DNA of 64,000 bases from CAWCUZ01 sp963798795 (GTDB lineage Bacteria > Acidobacteriota > Vicinamibacteria > Vicinamibacterales > SCN-69-37): the NCBI GenBank assembly GCA_963798795.1, contig CAWCUZ010000001.1, positions 1,612,001 through 1,676,000 on the forward strand, read 5' to 3'. Below the pieces are notes generated by a model that saw nothing but the letters and a program-made list of their open reading frames with translations, was not told the origin of the DNA and ran no database searches. Positions 60,545 to 64,000 of this stretch are shown here, in pieces. The translations under genes were made by a program, and so were the position numbers. How positions within the stretch are numbered: position 1 is the first letter of the stretch; the number at the start of each line of letters is the position of its first letter.

Positions 60545-61684
60545 ATGCACACCACGAACACGACAGAGCGGGTGAACACGGTCGTCATCGGCGGCGGCCA
60601 GGCGGGGCTGTCGGCCGGCTATCACCTGAAACGCCGCGGGGTGCCGTTTGTCATTCTCGACGCGCACGCGCGCATCGGCGATGCCTGGCGCCAGCGCTGG
60701 GATTCGCTGCGGCTCTTCACGCCGGCGCGGTTCTCGGGACTGGACGGCATGAAGTTCCCGGCGCCGCCGAACTCCTTCCCCACCAAAGACGAGATGGGCG
60801 ACTTTCTGGAAGCCTATGCGCGCCGATTCGCGCTGCCGGTGCGATCCGGCGCGCGGGTCGACCGGCTCACCCGGCGCGGCGACCGATTCCTGGTCGTGGC
60901 CGGCGACCAGCGCTTCGAGGCCGACCACGTCATTGTGGCCATGGCGAACTATCAGCGGCCGCGCGTCCCGCCGTTCGCCGCCGAGCTGGCGCCGGATATC
61001 GTCCAGGTCCACTCGTTCGAGTACCGCACGCCCACCCGGCTCCGGGACGGCGCGGTGCTGCTCGTGGGCGCCGGCAATTCCGGCGCGGAGCTGGCGCTCG
61101 AAGCCGCGCGCGCCGGCCATCCCACCCTGCTCGCCGGACGCGACGTGGGCGGCATTCCCTTCCGCATCGACGGCCTGGCCGGCAGGCTGCTCCTCGTCCG
61201 GATCGTGCTGCGCGTGGTCTTCCACCGTATCCTCACGGTGGCCACGCCGGTCGGGCGCCGCGTGCGGCCGAAGGTGCTGCACGGAGGCGGTCCGCTCATC
61301 CGGACCAAGCGGCCCGACCTCGCCGACGCCGGCGTCGAGCTCGCGGGCCGGATGGCGGGCGTGCGCGACGGCCGCCCGGTGCTCGAGGACGGCCGCGTGC
61401 TCGACGTCGCCAACGTCATCTGGTGCACCGGGTTCCACCCGGGCTTCTCGTGGATCGACCTCCCGATCTTCGACGCCGCCGGCGATCCGCGTCACGATCG
61501 TGGCGCCGTGCCCGACGTCCCGGGGCTCCACTTCGTGGGCCTGCACTTTCTGTACGCGCTCTCGTCCACGATGATCCACGGCGTCGGGAGGGACGCGGAT
61601 CGAGCGGCGCGCGCCATCGCGGCGCGGACACGGTCCACGGCCGCCGCCGTCACCCCGGCGCGGTCCGAACCCGCGCGGGTCTGA
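60545..61684 (+). CDS. FAD/NAD(P)-dependent monooxygenase-like oxidoreductase (flavin-containing)
   Basis: The ATG (MHTTNTTERVNTVVIGGGQAG) follows a GGGGAGG site. The 379-residue protein has two dinucleotide motifs, GGGQAG near residue 16 for FAD and VLLVGAGNSGAELALEAA for NAD(P)H. It also has RIGDAWRQRWDSLRLFTPARFSGLDGMKFP and VIWCTGFHPGFSWIDLPIFD. This is the layout of single-component flavin-containing monooxygenases and of CzcO-like proteins. The substrate may be an aliphatic or sulfur- or nitrogen-containing compound. The LuxR-type gene lies directly upstream on the same strand. Confidence 0.87.
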   Translation: MHTTNTTERVNTVVIGGGQAGLSAGYHLKRRGVPFVILDAHARIGDAWRQRWDSLRLFTPARFSGLDGMKFPAPPNSFPTKDEMGDFLEAYARRFALPVRSGARVDRLTRRGDRFLVVAGDQRFEADHVIVAMANYQRPRVPPFAAELAPDIVQVHSFEYRTPTRLRDGAVLLVGAGNSGAELALEAARAGHPTLLAGRDVGGIPFRIDGLAGRLLLVRIVLRVVFHRILTVATPVGRRVRPKVLHGGGPLIRTKRPDLADAGVELAGRMAGVRDGRPVLEDGRVLDVANVIWCTGFHPGFSWIDLPIFDAAGDPRHDRGAVPDVPGLHFVGLHFLYALSSTMIHGVGRDADRAARAIAARTRSTAAAVTPARSEPARV

Positions 61685-61749
61685 TGAAGCGGTCGTTCAG
61701 CCGCGGCAGGTTCTCGCGCAGGCGCGGCGCGCGTGCGCCGGGCGTCCCG

Positions 61750-62631
61750 TCAGCGTCCCGCGAGGGACAATCCGAACGTGTCGCAGCTCGCGACGCGTCC
61801 CTCGTCCAGGCCCCGGCGGAACCACCCGACGCGCTGGGCTGAGGAGCCGTGCGTGAACTTCTCGGGCATCACCCGGCCCTGCGACATTCGCTGGATCCGA
61901 TCGTCGCCGATCGCTGCCGCGGCGTTCAGACCGCTCTCCACGTCGCTCTGATCGATGATGTCGCGCTGCGCCGTCGAGTGCCCCCAGACGCCCGCATAGC
62001 AGTCGGCCTGGAGCTCCATCCGGACGGACAGATCGTTCACCAGATCCGGCCGCTCCTGCTGCAGCCGGCGCACCTGCCGCTCGGTGCCGAGCAGCTTCTG
62101 CACGTGGTGGCCGATCTCGTGCGCCAGGACGTAGGCCTGCGCGAATTCGCCCGATGCGCCGAATCGCTGCCGCAGCTCATCGTAGAAGCCCAGGTCGATA
62201 TAGACCTTCTCGTCGCCCGGACAGTAGAACGGGCCGCTCGCCGATTGGGCGAAGCCGCAAGCCGATTCCACGGCGTCGCGAAAGACGACGAGCTTCGCGT
62301 GCGTGTACTGCGGGCCCAGCAGCGTTTCCCACGTCGCCTGCGCGTCGTCCAGCACGAACGACACGAACTCGATCCGCTTCTCCTCCTCCGGCGAGGTGGC
62401 CACTGAACCACCCGGCGCGGAATTCGACACGCCGGTGGTGGTGTCGACGACGCCCGTGTCGAGCAGCGAGAAGAAGTCCTGGCCGGTCAACAGGCTCAGG
62501 AGGAAGAGCAGCACGATGCCGCCCAGCCCGAGCGGCACGGCTCGGCCGATCGAGAACCCCGGCCGCCCGCCGACGGACTCGCCGCGCCGATCCTCGAGGT
62601 CCCGGCTGCGCCCGCGCGGTGTCCACTTCAT
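61750..62631 (-). CDS. Neutral zinc metallopeptidase, YpfJ family
   Basis: The 293-residue protein has an N-terminal cytoplasmic segment (MKWTPRGRSRDLEDRRGES), one membrane span at about 33-50 (PLGLGGIVLLFLLSLLTG) and the extracytoplasmic YpfJ domain: ACGFAQSASGPFYCPGDEKVYIDLGFYDEL, AYVLAHEIGHHVQ with H171, E172 and H175, and MELQADCYAGVWGH holding E207, the third zinc ligand. Length and motifs match the family, which is presumed to cleave envelope proteins. It follows the acyl-CoA dehydrogenase gene on the same strand by nine bases. Confidence 0.93.
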   Translation of the reverse strand: MKWTPRGRSRDLEDRRGESVGGRPGFSIGRAVPLGLGGIVLLFLLSLLTGQDFFSLLDTGVVDTTTGVSNSAPGGSVATSPEEEKRIEFVSFVLDDAQATWETLLGPQYTHAKLVVFRDAVESACGFAQSASGPFYCPGDEKVYIDLGFYDELRQRFGASGEFAQAYVLAHEIGHHVQKLLGTERQVRRLQQERPDLVNDLSVRMELQADCYAGVWGHSTAQRDIIDQSDVESGLNAAAAIGDDRIQRMSQGRVMPEKFTHGSSAQRVGWFRRGLDEGRVASCDTFGLSLAGR

Positions 62632-62640
62632 GGCGGCGAC

Positions 62641-63844
62641 TCAGTTCGAGAACGCCGCGATGCCGGTCTGCGCGCGGCCGAGGATCAGCGCGTGAATGTC
62701 GTGCGTGCCCTCGTAAGTGTTGACGACCTCGAGATTCACCAGGTGCCGCATCACGCCGAACTCGTCCACGATGCCGTTGCCGCCGAGCATGTCGCGCGCC
62801 ATGCGGGCGATGTCGAGCGCCTTGCCGCACGAATTGCGCTTGAGCAGCGACGTGATTTCCGGCGCGGCAATCCCCTCGTCTTTCATCCGCCCCAGGCGCA
62901 GACAGCCCTGCAGCCCGAGCGCGATCTCCGTCTGCATGTCGGCCAGCTTCTTCTGGATGAGCTGATTGGCGGCGAGCGGGCGGCCGAACTGCTTTCGCTC
63001 CAGCACGTACGACCGCGCGCGCAGCCAGCAGTCCTCGGCGGCGCCGAGCGCGCCCCAGGCGATGCCGTAGCGCGCGCTGTTCAAACACGTGAACGGCCCC
63101 TTCAACCCGCGCACGTCCGGAAACGCGTTCTCGCCGGGGCAGAACACCGCGTCCATGACGACCTCGCCCGTGATGCTCGTCCGGAGCCCCACCTTGCCAT
63201 GGACCGCCGGCGCCGACAGCCCCTTCCAGCCCTTCTCCAGGACGAACCCCCGAATCTCGTCCGCGTCGTCCTTGGCCCAGACGACGAAGACGTCGGCGAT
63301 GGGGCTGTTGGTGATCCAGGCTTTGGTGCCGGTCAACTGATAGCCGCCGTCGACCGTCTTCGCCCGCGTGGTCATCCCGCCCGGGTCCGAATCCGTAGTT
63401 CGGTTCGGTGAGCCCGAAGCAGCCGACCCACTCCCCGCTGGCGAGCCTGGGCAGGTACTTCCGCTTCTGCGTTTCGGTGCCGAACTCGTTGATGGGCACC
63501 ATCACGAGCGAGCCCTGCACGCTCATCATGGACCGGAAGCCGGAATCGATCCGCTCGACCTCGCGGGCCGCGACCCCGTACGACACGTACCCGAGCCCGG
63601 CGCCGCCGTACGCCTCCGGAATGACGATGCCGAGCATGTCGAGCGCGCCGAACTCCTCGAAGATCGTGCGGTCGACGCCCTCGTGGCGGAACATCTCGAG
63701 GGCGCGCGGCGCCAGTTTGTCCCGGGCGTAGGCGCGCGCCGTGTCCCGCACCATCCGCTCGTCATCCGTCAACTGCTGTTCGAGCCGAAAGGGGTCGGCC
63801 CAGTCGAAACGGGCCTGGGATCGGGTGGGCGTGCTGGTAGCCAT
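62641..63844 (-). CDS. gcdH: Acyl-CoA dehydrogenase, glutaryl-CoA dehydrogenase-like, one frameshift
   Basis: MATSTPTRSQARFDWADPFRLEQQLTDDERMVRDTARAY starts a protein that reads EGVDRTIFEEFGALDMLGIVIPEAYGGAGLGYVSYGVAAREVERIDSGFRSMMSVQ and GCFGLTEPNYG. Near 63385 one extra base shifts the frame; corrected, it continues SDPGGMTTRAKTVDGGYQLTGTKAWITNSPIADVFVVWAKDD ... LERKQFGRPLAANQLIQKKLADMQTEIALGLQGCLRLGRM and NTYEGTHDIHALILGRAQTGIAAF, which holds the catalytic Glu. These are glutaryl-CoA dehydrogenase features: FAD-dependent oxidation and decarboxylation in lysine/tryptophan breakdown. The single shift between perfect halves suggests an error. Confidence 0.85.
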
Positions 63845-63886
63845 GGCGATGCTCGGGTGATCATGCCACGAACGGTCTTCTTTTCG

Positions 63887-63944
63887 TGGAGGGCCCGGTC
63901 TTCGGGTCTTCGATCCGTGGAGGGCCCGGTCTTCAGACCGGGCC
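63887..63944. repeat. CCCGGTCTTCAGACCGGG palindrome family
   Basis: A half copy (GTGGAGGGCCCGGTCTTC) is followed at 63923-63944 by the full palindrome. The same motif, preceded by GTGGAGG, is at 56011-56037. The repeat lies just upstream of the acyl-CoA dehydrogenase start. Confidence 0.88.
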
Positions 63945-64000
63945 GACGCGGGCTATGATTCCGATCAGCCCGTGTCTCCCTCCGCGCCGGCGCGCCGCCG

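Noticed and set aside
1..64000. tRNA or rRNA genes
   Set aside because: No cloverleaf with a TTCGAAT-type T-loop and CCA-end context, and no rRNA-like stretch, was found by eye; GGTTCG motifs belong to the dispersed repeats.

Overview
The window is GC-rich and densely coded on both strands. Several families point to an acidobacterium, most likely of the Vicinamibacteria type. These are three large FtsX/MacB-type permeases of the acidobacterial ADOP kind, one behind a PadR regulator; a secreted protein with the VWFA-related acidobacterial domain; two pairs of sigma-70-like ECF factor and membrane Ser/Thr kinase with a TPR-like sensor half; a sortilin-like BNR-repeat protein; and long stretches of GAACC/GGGACC-type intergenic repeats. 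The taxonomy is inference from gene families. No rRNA, tRNA or CRISPR array was seen.

Layout. 0-3.4 kb: two overlapping glycosyltransferase-like paralogues and a decayed ADOP permease. 3.4-9.6 kb: an M23 peptidase and an envelope set (outer-membrane barrel, secreted partner, CARDB-repeat surface protein). 9.6-13.7 kb: Ser/Thr kinase, secreted proteins and an ECF sigma factor. 14.1-16.8 kb: YjbQ-like protein, methyltransferase and small barrel protein. 16.9-20.5 kb: three overlapping phosphorelay genes. 20.7-30.97 kb: a second M23 peptidase, small oxidoreductase-like proteins, an ABC ATPase, a flavin monooxygenase, a barrel protein, a flavodoxin-like reductase, a BNR-repeat protein and a polytopic membrane protein. 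31-36 kb is accessory: an IS256-family element with recognisable ends, a secreted protein with 31 cysteines, a membrane-anchored DsbA-like oxidoreductase, a perfect 36-bp dyad and a headless beta-propeller gene. 35.9-41.7 kb: an ADOP permease and an S9 peptidase, both broken by many single-base frame changes. 41.9-49.9 kb: SDR, MgtC-like, two polytopic membrane proteins, a FEN-type exonuclease, a DUF3891 protein. 49.9-57.1 kb: kinase/ECF pair, PadR/ADOP pair, VWFA protein. 57.2-64 kb: a nucleotidyltransferase pair, DUF2277, LuxR-type regulator, flavin monooxygenase, neutral zinc metallopeptidase and an acyl-CoA dehydrogenase.

The coherent functional units are: the phosphorelay (REC-HK-REC, then HK, then a lone receiver); the ECF/kinase pair at 49.9-52.9 kb; the PadR/ADOP pair at 52.96-55.9 kb; the barrel/secreted pair at 4.3-7.6 kb; and, more speculatively, a DsbA-like enzyme next to a cysteine-rich exported protein.

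The non-coding space is unusually structured. At least five families of palindromic or tandem repeats recur between genes, often starting at or inside a stop codon, and in two places they have become the C-terminal codons of genes. Many genes carry isolated one-base frame changes, and these concentrate at 35-41.7 kb. This is more likely a sequence-quality problem than real gene death, so several genes called broken here may be intact in the organism.
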